Below are positions 1 through 5,788 of a DNA stretch of 8,833 nt, piece after piece (the first letter of the stretch is position 1; each line of letters opens with the position of its first letter). Location: positions 1-8,833 of the forward strand of contig DMMW01000022.1 of assembly GCA_003452965.1 (NCBI GenBank), written 5' to 3'. The position numbers and the translations under genes were made by a program. Below the pieces are notes generated by a model that ran no database searches, was not told the origin of the DNA, and saw nothing but the letters and a program-made list of their open reading frames with translations. Source of the DNA: Elusimicrobiota bacterium. GTDB lineage: Bacteria > Elusimicrobiota > UBA8919.

Positions 1-48
1 TTTCAAAAATCTGTGTAATCAGAGATTGTTGGGTTTTTAAACAATCTC
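1..48. repeat. Dispersed repeat copy at the window edge, abutting the glnN stop
   Basis: A 9-bp stem is formed by GAGATTGTT (22-30) and AACAATCTC (40-48) with loop GGGTTTTTA. It is preceded by AATCTGTGTAATC (8-20). Both modules occur in the same orientation and order at 5727-5787. There they are separated by an extra 22 nt lying between two TAATC repeats, so this copy looks like a TAATC-TAATC deletion of the longer form (or the longer form like an insertion). The glnN TGA stop uses the last two bases of the stem. The left part of the element would lie outside the window. There is no close U-run after the hairpin in the glnN direction (a T5 lies about 10 nt later), so terminator function is weakly supported. 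Confidence 0.6.
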
Positions 49-2245
49 AATACACAAAAAGCATTTCTCTGTATTTGGGAAGAATCCAGTATTCATCACC
101 GGTATGTTCTTCAATAATATCAACAGTTTCCCTTAAACTTAACATTTGAGGAAGAATTTCTCCACAAAAATAATCGGCTTTTTGCTCTTCATCCTTTATA
201 TTATCTTTCTTATCCATTGCTTCATCAAGTTTACATATCTTCTCATATAGTTCTGAAACCAATTTTGAATATAAGGAAACCATTTCAGTTTCTTTTTCTA
301 TTACTTTATCGTTAATTCCTTTAATCGTGATTAAATTCTGCACAGATTCCGCTATCTCACTCTGATATTTTACTGCTGCCGGCAAAACAAGAGTCTTTGC
401 CATCATCAGTGCCGTTTCAGCTTCAATATTTACTACTTTAATATACTGTTCCAATAAGATAGTATATATAGATTCAACCTCAACCTCGCTTAAAACATTC
501 AATTTCGCAAAAATCTTCTTATTCTTACTACTTATTAAATCCTTAAGAGATTCCGGAGTATTCTTCTTATTAGGCAATCCCCGTTTCATTGCTTCTTTTT
601 CCCATTCTGTATCGTAATTATTTCCTTCAAATCTCACGGGTTTTGTTTCGGTAATTGCCTGTATTATTGTCTTTAATACCGCTTTGTTGAAATCTTTTTC
701 CTTTTTCAAATTGCTTTCTATTTCATTATAAAATTCGTTTAGAATATCAGTAACCATTACATTTAAGGTGTAATTAGCCATTGCAATAGAATGAGATGAA
801 CCAACCGCCCTGAATTCAAATTTATTTCCGGTAAACGCAAACGGAGAAGTCCTATTCCTGTCACTATTATCTCTGCTTATTGCCGGCATCTTGCTGATTC
901 CTAAATCAATAATCGCCTTATCACTATAATCCGTCTCTTTATTCACTTCCAAGTTATCCAATATCTTTGTTAATTGTTCGCCTAAAAATACGGAAATTAT
1001 CGCAGGCGGCGCTTCGTTGGCGCCTAATCTATGATCGTTACCCGCAGTAGCTACAGTCGCTCTTAATAAATCTGAATATTTATAAACGGCTTTCATTGTT
1101 GCAATTAGAAAAACTAAAAACTGCAAATTTGCATGTGGTGTTTTTCCGGGTTCAAGTAAATTATTCCCTTCAGAATCAGCCATAGACCAGTTATTATGCT
1201 TCCCTGAACCGTTAATACCTAAAAACGGTTTCTCATGCAACAATAATGCAAGATTATGCCTATTAGCTACTTTTTTCAATATCTCCATAACAATCTGGTT
1301 ATGGTCTGTCGCTATATTGCTATCTTCATATAACGGTGCTATCTCAAACTGTGCAGGAGCAACTTCATTATGTCTTGTTTTTACCGGAATACCGAGCTTA
1401 AAAAGATCCAGTTCGGCATCATGCATAAACGCAAGAATTCTTTCCCTTATACTTCCGAAATAATGGTCTTCCATCTCCTGACCTTTAGGCGGCTTTGCGC
1501 CAAACAAAGTCCTGCCTGTAATAATAAGGTCCGGTCTTCTATTATAATATGCTTTATCTACCAAAAAATATTCCTGTTCCGGTCCGACAGTTGTAAATAC
1601 TCTCGTTACTTTTTTATTTCCGAAAAGATGAAGTATTTTCACTGCAATTTCGCTTAATCTATCCATTGACCGCAGAAGCGGCGCTTTTTTATCCAATGCC
1701 TGTCCTGTATATGATAAAAAAACACAAGGAATGCAAAGTGTTGTTCCATTAACACCTTCTGATAAAAATGCCGGTGACGTCGGATCCCATGCAGTATATC
1801 CCCGCGCTTCAAAAGTACTCCTTAATCCACCGCTTGGAAAACTTGAAGCATCCGGTTCACCTTGAATGAGATTATTTCCGGAAAATCGCTCAATTACTTT
1901 TCCGTCCTTGCTGAAACTTAAGAAACTGTCGTGTTTTTCGGCTGTTAATCCCGTCATAGGGTGGAACCAATGCGTAAAATGTGTAGCACCTCTGTCAATA
2001 GCCCATTCTTTCAAACCCTGTGCAACTTCTTCCGCTAATGTAGGTTCTACACGCCCGCCTTCTTTTACTATTTTCTTTAATGCCTCGTATGTTTTATAAG
2101 GCAGATATTTTTTCATTGCTTCGTCGTTAAACGAATTCATTCCGAAAATGTCCGAAATCGGTTTTCCTTTCATCTTAGGACTGATTGTCTGACATAAATC
2201 CCTTTGATTTGTAATCTCTGAAATAATGTTTTCTCTATAAGACAT
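47..2245 (-). CDS. glnN: Glutamine synthetase type III
   Basis: This enzyme makes glutamine from glutamate, ammonia and ATP in the cytoplasm. At 732 aa it has the length of the GSIII family and is much longer than GSI (about 450). GSIII hallmarks are SDIFGMNSFND (31-41), GATHFTHWFHPMTGLTAEKHD (86-106) and PDASSFPSGGLRSTFEARGY (131-150). Core catalytic motifs are GPEQEYF (221-227, metal-binding Glu), RHNEVAPAQFE (291-301), HEKPFLGINGSGKHNNWS (337-354), GANEAPPAI (408-416) and NRTSPFAF with KFEFRAVGSS (464-484). The C-terminal GSIII-specific region (about 500-732) is helical and ends ILPKYREMLFVY, the usual family end. The start is supported by AAAGGAG 7 nt upstream and a consensus promoter. 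The GSI adenylylation loop motif is not apparent, as expected for GSIII. Its stop TGA overlaps the stem of a repeat hairpin. Confidence 0.97.
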   Translation of the reverse strand: MSYRENIISEITNQRDLCQTISPKMKGKPISDIFGMNSFNDEAMKKYLPYKTYEALKKIVKEGGRVEPTLAEEVAQGLKEWAIDRGATHFTHWFHPMTGLTAEKHDSFLSFSKDGKVIERFSGNNLIQGEPDASSFPSGGLRSTFEARGYTAWDPTSPAFLSEGVNGTTLCIPCVFLSYTGQALDKKAPLLRSMDRLSEIAVKILHLFGNKKVTRVFTTVGPEQEYFLVDKAYYNRRPDLIITGRTLFGAKPPKGQEMEDHYFGSIRERILAFMHDAELDLFKLGIPVKTRHNEVAPAQFEIAPLYEDSNIATDHNQIVMEILKKVANRHNLALLLHEKPFLGINGSGKHNNWSMADSEGNNLLEPGKTPHANLQFLVFLIATMKAVYKYSDLLRATVATAGNDHRLGANEAPPAIISVFLGEQLTKILDNLEVNKETDYSDKAIIDLGISKMPAISRDNSDRNRTSPFAFTGNKFEFRAVGSSHSIAMANYTLNVMVTDILNEFYNEIESNLKKEKDFNKAVLKTIIQAITETKPVRFEGNNYDTEWEKEAMKRGLPNKKNTPESLKDLISSKNKKIFAKLNVLSEVEVESIYTILLEQYIKVVNIEAETALMMAKTLVLPAAVKYQSEIAESVQNLITIKGINDKVIEKETEMVSLYSKLVSELYEKICKLDEAMDKKDNIKDEEQKADYFCGEILPQMLSLRETVDIIEEHTGDEYWILPKYREMLFVY

Positions 2246-2252
2246 GTTAATA

Positions 2253-2259
2253 CTCCTTT
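2253..2259 (-). promoter_or_regulatory. glnN ribosome binding site
   Basis: AAAGGAG lies 7 nt upstream of the glnN ATG on the minus strand and supports the chosen start. Confidence 0.8.
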
Positions 2260-2269
2260 ACAATAAAAT

Positions 2270-2282
2270 TTAACCCCTTAAA
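2270..2282. promoter_or_regulatory. Putative operator half, downstream copy (TTTAAGGGGTTAA on minus strand)
   Basis: This is the near-identical partner of 2320-2332. It overlaps the last base of the -10 hexamer and the predicted transcription start, a position where a bound protein would block initiation. The function is inferred from placement only. Confidence 0.4.
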
Positions 2283-2309
2283 TTATACATTTTTTTTTCA
2301 TACTGTCAA
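2282..2309 (-). promoter_or_regulatory. Consensus sigma70-type promoter of glnN
   Basis: On the minus strand, TTGACA (2309-2304) and TATAAT (2287-2282) are both perfect hexamers separated by 16 nt. A run of nine A lies in the spacer and AT-rich sequence lies upstream. The predicted transcription start is about 2275-2277, giving a leader of about 30 nt to the glnN ATG. glnN can thus be transcribed independently of the upstream genes. A promoter this close to consensus would be strong unless repressed. Confidence 0.8.
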
Positions 2310-2319
2310 TTTAATTCTA

Positions 2320-2332
2320 TTAACCGCTTAAA
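2320..2332. promoter_or_regulatory. Putative operator half, upstream copy (TTTAAGCGGTTAA on minus strand)
   Basis: This 13-nt sequence recurs with one mismatch at 2270-2282 (TTTAAGGGGTTAA), 50 nt downstream. Each copy is itself roughly symmetric (TTAA-N4-TTAA). This copy ends 10 nt before the -35 hexamer. The placement suggests a regulator-binding site for glnN, but the regulator is not identified, and repeats of TTAA can arise by chance in AT-rich DNA. Confidence 0.4.
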
Positions 2333-2474
2333 CCCTTTTCTAATTTCAGTACCCTCCTCCCATATAATAACCGTTCTATCAAAAACCGGCATATTATTGA
2401 CATTACCCATTAAACAAAAATTTTTACAATTAAACCAACAATAGATAAACGATCGTCATTGTCCAAACTTAGTG

Positions 2475-3173
2475 TTATTTCTTAAGGTCTTCAACAATCA
2501 TAACAGCTTCTGCAATCTCTTTCATAGTTTTCCTTTTATTCATAGATAGTTTTTGAATCATCTTGTATGCATCTTCTTCCGTTAAATTATCATTCTTCAT
2601 TAAAATCCCTTTAGCTCGCTCAATAAGTTTCCTTGATTCAAGCTCCTCAGTAAAAACCTTCGTCTTAACTATCAATTCCGTATTTTCAATAACAACCGCT
2701 GCCTGATTTGCTATAGTTATCAAAACATTTTCTTCCTTATCCGTAAACTCGTGCGGGAAGGATGTATAAACATCTATTGCACCAATAACCCTATTCTTAA
2801 CTATAAGGGGAATACACAATACCGAACACAAACCTTCTTTCCGAGCAATCTCTTTATATTTAAAAAGTTTATCCTGATATATATCATAAATAGCACAAGG
2901 TTTCTTTTCTTTAACTACCATACCAGCAAGCCCTTCCCCTATTTTCAGCGGTGGTTTTTTAAGATATTCATCCGATACAGCTTGCGACGATCTTATAACG
3001 AGCTCACCATTATCGTTTAAAAGCATTAATGAACATATCTTAAAACCGAACAATTCAGCGGTAACAGTGACGATAAGCTTAAGAATATCATCGAGAAATA
3101 GCTCTGAAGTTATTGCCTCTGATATTTTTGTAAGTGCCTCTATTGTTTTATTGATATTTTTTTTTAAAGCCAT
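2475..3173 (-). CDS. GAF-ANTAR domain regulator, putative RNA-binding transcription antiterminator
   Basis: This is a 232-aa cytoplasmic regulator. A GAF sensor domain covers about 22-164 (LFLDDILKLIV, KIGEGLAGMVV, SVLCIPLIVKNRVIGAIDVYT at 117-137). A short helical linker follows at 165-180, then an ANTAR domain at 178-230 with RAKGILM (186-192), EEDAYKMIQKLSM (199-211) and R214. ANTAR proteins bind paired hexaloop hairpins in leader RNA and stop termination, often in nitrogen-use genes (family knowledge). The signal sensed by this GAF domain is unknown. The start is taken at the ATG at 3173, which has GGTGAG 4 nt upstream. A GTG at 3182 would add three residues but has no ribosome site. It follows the GXGXG gene by 5 to 14 nt and precedes glnN, so nitrogen-assimilation genes are its likely targets (inference). 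Confidence 0.9.
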   Translation of the reverse strand: MALKKNINKTIEALTKISEAITSELFLDDILKLIVTVTAELFGFKICSLMLLNDNGELVIRSSQAVSDEYLKKPPLKIGEGLAGMVVKEKKPCAIYDIYQDKLFKYKEIARKEGLCSVLCIPLIVKNRVIGAIDVYTSFPHEFTDKEENVLITIANQAAVVIENTELIVKTKVFTEELESRKLIERAKGILMKNDNLTEEDAYKMIQKLSMNKRKTMKEIAEAVMIVEDLKK

Positions 3174-3187
3174 GTTTCTCACCAGAT

Positions 3188-3916
3188 TTAATACGCATAT
3201 ATAGTTCCGTATGGCCTAGAATTTAATGCTTTAAATTTAGTAAACTTTTGATTAACTAAATTCTTTTGATTTAAATTAAAATCTCTACAAAATTCAGTTA
3301 AATATTCATTAACTATTTTTTTATCATTATCATCAAATTCCACTGAATCAACTTCCCGCCCTAATCGGTTTTTATTAATATTTCCTCTAATATAAACAGT
3401 TCCGCCGTGCATACCCGTTCCAATAAAATCCCCTACTATTTCCTTAGTATCATCTAATCCAAGTAAAATAATAATTCCGCCTGCCATATATTCTGCAAAA
3501 AAATCACCCACACTACCGCCTATAACAATTATCGGTATCATTTCTTTATACGACTTCATATGTATTCCGACCCTATATCCTGCATCATCCCTTACGAATA
3601 CCTTGCCGCCCCTCATACCATAACCCAGTACATCACCTACCGAACCGTGAATTACAATCTTTCCGGCGTTCATTGTATTTGCTATGCAATCCTGGGCATT
3701 TCCGTAAACAGTAATTTTAGGTCCGCTCATAAAACTTCCCAAGTCATTACCTGCCGTACCGTTAATTTTTATATTAACTTCGGACTTCAATCCTGAAGCT
3801 ATATACCTTTGACCGTTAATATTCTTAAGTATAATTTTCCTATCGCCGTTTCTAACACCGCTTCTTATCTTTTCATTTAACATTCTATGAGTCATGTTTT
3901 TAGAATTTATTATCAT
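3188..3916 (-). CDS. GXGXG-motif glutamate synthase beta-helix subunit (GltB domain-3-like)
   Basis: This 242-aa protein corresponds to the C-terminal domain of full-length GltB, a right-handed beta-helix thought to be structural and to help couple the amidotransferase and synthase sites. The repeat pattern is clear from about 45 to 180: GTAGNDLGSFMSG (53-65), GNAQDCIANTMNAG (72-85), GSVGDVLGYGMRGG (91-104), GGSVGDFFAEYMAGG (133-147) and GDFIGTGMHGG (162-172), each being G-x2-G-x7-8-G-like coils. The tail (about 180-242) is not recognised. The ATG sits in an ATGA overlap with the flavoprotein stop, with a GGTGG ribosome site a few bases upstream. Related proteins include the N-methylglutamate synthase B subunit and FwdC/FmdC; with the separate amidotransferase and FMN subunits here, glutamate synthase is the best reading. 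Confidence 0.9.
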   Translation of the reverse strand: MIINSKNMTHRMLNEKIRSGVRNGDRKIILKNINGQRYIASGLKSEVNIKINGTAGNDLGSFMSGPKITVYGNAQDCIANTMNAGKIVIHGSVGDVLGYGMRGGKVFVRDDAGYRVGIHMKSYKEMIPIIVIGGSVGDFFAEYMAGGIIILLGLDDTKEIVGDFIGTGMHGGTVYIRGNINKNRLGREVDSVEFDDNDKKIVNEYLTEFCRDFNLNQKNLVNQKFTKFKALNSRPYGTIYAY

Positions 3917-5148
3917 ATTTCCACCGGTATAACCTCTTTGGATCTGTACTTTTTAGGTACATATATATAGCCAAAATTTTCCTTGAGCAAACCGTTTTTG
4001 AAATTAGAAACATCAACCTTATCTTTAATAAGTCCTGTAATAATGCCTGCTCTATCAATATCCCCTATTAAAATCGCGCCTATAATCCTGTCATTTCTGA
4101 CAATATATTTTTTATATTTCCTATTTTTTTCATCATAATTTACAAACTCTTCATCCCCAATCTCGCTACTTAATCCTAACGTGATTATTGGCAGTCCGAA
4201 AACATCTACTGAATTCATAACAAAACCGCCTTCATATTTAGTATTTATTCCAATCATATTATCACCTGCAATACTTCCTTGCTTATACGCAATCGGCCAA
4301 ATCGGAATAGCTCTATTTTCACCTTTTAAAATATCAAAAGCGGAAGCACAATCGCCGGCTGCAAATATATTTTTCTTTGATGTCATCATCTGTGAATCAA
4401 CTATAATTCCTTTATCAGCTTTTATACCTGATTTTTTTGCAATATCTTGATTCGGGGTCACACCAATAGCGCATATAACCAAATCCACAAAAACTCTCTC
4501 TCCGTTACTAATAACACACTCTTTTTCTCTTATTTCTGTTACACTCGTATTCAGATAAAGTTTGGTATTCTTCCTTATTTCATCCGCGACCATCTTGCCC
4601 GACACTTCATCCAAAACCGAACCAAAGGGACGATTCATAAGTTCAACTATTGTTACTTTGAGTCCGAGTTCCTTTAAAAATGCGGCAGCCTTTATTCCTA
4701 TCATTCCGCATCCGATTATCAAACAGCTCTTTTTGTTTTTTGCATATTTTTTTATTTTTGATGCATCATCAAAATTAGTTAAAGTGAAAACATTTCCACC
4801 GCATATTCCTTTTATATTATTTGGAACGATTGGCTTGCCACCGACAGCTAACAACAACTTCGAAAATTCAATATCTTTACCATCCTTAAGAATTACAGAG
4901 TTATTTTTAATCCTAATTGCCTCACTAATAAACATTTTTACGTCATTCCTACTAAAAAAACTTTTATCCCTGTAATAAAATTGTTCTTTTGAAATATTAA
5001 GATACGAAATCAGCGGTTTTGAATAGGAAATTTCTTTATCCTTAGTAATAACCGTAATCTTAACTTTTTTATCTTTAGACCTTATAGTTTCAATAGCAGA
5101 TATCGCGGCTACTGAACTTCCGATAATAACAATTTTTTCATCTTTCAT
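3913..5148 (-). CDS. FAD/NAD(P)-dependent pyridine nucleotide-disulfide-type oxidoreductase (likely glutamate synthase electron-input subunit)
   Basis: This is a 411-aa flavoprotein of the nitrite reductase NirB N-domain / rubredoxin reductase type. It has an N-terminal FAD Rossmann strand with GSSVAA at 10-15, YSKPLISYL (42-50), the NAD(P) Rossmann motif GCGMIG (146-151) ending in E169 (KVTIVE), and the second FAD motif AAGDCA (264-269). The acidic residue ending the second strand favours NADH over NADPH (family rule, not proof). It lacks a CxxC redox pair of the thioredoxin-reductase type. The FAD motif is GSS where many relatives have GxG. Its place among split glutamate synthase genes suggests it feeds electrons from NAD(P)H through the ferredoxin to FMN, replacing canonical GltD, from which it differs. 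Its stop overlaps the next start (ATGA), so the two are probably translationally coupled. No clear ribosome site precedes its own ATG. Confidence 0.85.
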   Translation of the reverse strand: MKDEKIVIIGSSVAAISAIETIRSKDKKVKITVITKDKEISYSKPLISYLNISKEQFYYRDKSFFSRNDVKMFISEAIRIKNNSVILKDGKDIEFSKLLLAVGGKPIVPNNIKGICGGNVFTLTNFDDASKIKKYAKNKKSCLIIGCGMIGIKAAAFLKELGLKVTIVELMNRPFGSVLDEVSGKMVADEIRKNTKLYLNTSVTEIREKECVISNGERVFVDLVICAIGVTPNQDIAKKSGIKADKGIIVDSQMMTSKKNIFAAGDCASAFDILKGENRAIPIWPIAYKQGSIAGDNMIGINTKYEGGFVMNSVDVFGLPIITLGLSSEIGDEEFVNYDEKNRKYKKYIVRNDRIIGAILIGDIDRAGIITGLIKDKVDVSNFKNGLLKENFGYIYVPKKYRSKEVIPVEI

Positions 5149-5197
5149 AATTAGTACCGATTATTTATCCCCTAAAACCAATATTATCAAGACCGTA

Positions 5198-5665
5198 TCA
5201 TTCTTTTTTCTTATCTTTATTTTTTATTGATTCGGCACATATCAACGCTTCATTGGGGCATGCATTGACACATGCCAATATCTTTTCGTCACTACATAAA
5301 TCGCATTTAGTTGCAACTTTTTTTTCTTTTATATCCCTTAAAATAACCCCGAACGGACAAGACATAATACACATCCAGCAACCTACGCATTTTTCTGCAT
5401 TATGGGAAACCGCATTTGTCTTTCTATCTCTATGCATCGCTCCGGTAACACATGCAGCAATACAAGGAGCATCCTCACAATGCCTGCACTGAATTGCAAA
5501 TGACAATGGACCGTTCTGCTCAATAACAAGACGCGGCGTCAAATTAGGAAATTCTTCCTTATATGCTTTAATTATCTTCTTTGACTTTGAATGTGCAACA
5601 AGACACGCAATCTCACACAAGCGGCATGCCATACAATATTCTTCTCTAAAATAAATTTTTTTCAT
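5198..5665 (-). CDS. Four-cluster 4Fe-4S ferredoxin-type electron transfer protein
   Basis: This is a 155-aa soluble electron carrier of the HycB/CooF/DmsB-like class. Sixteen cysteines form four 4Fe-4S sets: C11/C14/C17/C21, C60/C63/C68/C72, C93/C96/C99/C103 and C121/C124/C132/C136; one extra Cys is at 143. There is no signal peptide or membrane segment, so a cytoplasmic role is expected. It lies between the FMN synthase subunit and the FAD oxidoreductase. By analogy with archaeal and Thermotoga glutamate synthase clusters, it probably relays electrons between them (inference). The N-terminus MKKIYFREEYC places the first cluster immediately, which supports the ATG, but no ribosome site is visible and the upstream gap is repeat sequence. 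The C-terminus is a short Lys-rich tail. The substrate-level partner cannot be told from the sequence. Confidence 0.85.
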   Translation of the reverse strand: MKKIYFREEYCMACRLCEIACLVAHSKSKKIIKAYKEEFPNLTPRLVIEQNGPLSFAIQCRHCEDAPCIAACVTGAMHRDRKTNAVSHNAEKCVGCWMCIMSCPFGVILRDIKEKKVATKCDLCSDEKILACVNACPNEALICAESIKNKDKKKE

Positions 5666-5677
5666 ATTTTTAAAAAC

Positions 5678-5761
5678 GATTATGCAGATTTCTAAAGACG
5701 ATTACAAAGATTTAACAACATGCCTTAATCTGTGTAATCTGTGTTCTTAATCACTATAATC
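5678..5761. repeat. 84-nt imperfect palindromic repeat element
   Basis: The left arm (5678-5712) and the reverse complement of the right arm (5727-5761) are both 35 nt and agree at 24 positions, around a 14-nt centre. The inner parts are strongest: GATTACAAAGATT (5700-5712) against AATCTGTGTAATC (5727-5739), 12 of 13 paired. Each arm is two approximate 22-nt-spaced units starting GATTA. The right arm also holds a period-9 duplication of AATCTGTGT at 5727-5744. It fills most of the 123-nt gap between the FMN subunit and the ferredoxin gene. There is no ORF in it, and no clear promoter or ribosome site. It resembles a small non-coding dispersed palindrome (REP- or MITE-like), but no family can be named from the sequence. 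Confidence 0.65.
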
Positions 5762-5762
5762 A

Positions 5763-5787
5763 GAGATTGTCGGTTTTTAACAATCTC
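5763..5787 (-). repeat. Hairpin module directly after the gltB stop
   Basis: GAGATTGT (5763-5770) and ACAATCTC (5780-5787) form an 8-bp stem with a 9-nt loop. The same hairpin, with an 8-of-9 identical loop, lies at 22-48 after glnN. It starts one base after the TAA of the FMN-subunit gene in the transcribed direction. It could reduce readthrough into, or stabilise the 3' end of, the upstream message, but no U-run follows the stem, so a normal intrinsic terminator is not supported. Confidence 0.55.
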
Positions 5788-5788
5788 A

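Larger units (their letters stand above)
2246..2474. other. 229-nt intergenic region between the ANTAR regulator and glnN
   Basis: It contains no convincing protein gene. In the transcribed direction it holds a weak 7-bp bulged hairpin after the regulator stop (2438-2462), without a good U-run. Next is a GGAGGAGGG purine run (around 2352-2360) with no ATG at ribosome-site distance. The glnN promoter, its flanking repeats and the glnN ribosome site follow. I searched it for two adjacent hexaloop hairpins of the ANTAR target type. I found only one weak A-U-rich candidate (near 2328-2343), and it lies upstream of the promoter. Confidence 0.7.

Noticed and set aside
22..48. Hairpin after glnN as an intrinsic terminator
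   Set aside because: The stem is AT-rich and not followed directly by a U-run; the same hairpin occurs after gltB inside the cluster, so a repeat origin is more likely, though partial terminator activity is not excluded.
2328..2343. Possible ANTAR hexaloop hairpin (UUAGA-AAAGGG-UUUAA)
   Set aside because: Only one A-U-rich 5-bp stem with a G-U pair, no second hairpin, and it lies upstream of the consensus glnN promoter, so it would not be in the main glnN transcript.
2340..2362. Leader peptide after the GGAGGAGGG run upstream of glnN
   Set aside because: No ATG, GTG or TTG lies at proper distance; only a CTG start would give an eight-codon ORF, and the run lies upstream of the promoter.
3174..3182. 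GTG start of the ANTAR regulator three codons upstream
   Set aside because: The GTG has no ribosome site, while the ATG at 3173 has GGTGAG at good spacing; the GTG itself lies within that site.
4562..4975. Plus-strand open frames inside the flavoprotein and other genes
   Set aside because: They lie wholly within well-supported minus-strand genes, show no recognisable domain and lack ribosome sites; they are antisense shadows.
5727..5744. Possible CRISPR-like or tandem repeat array (AATCTGTGT twice)
   Set aside because: There are only two 9-nt units with no spacers; it is explained as part of the palindromic element.
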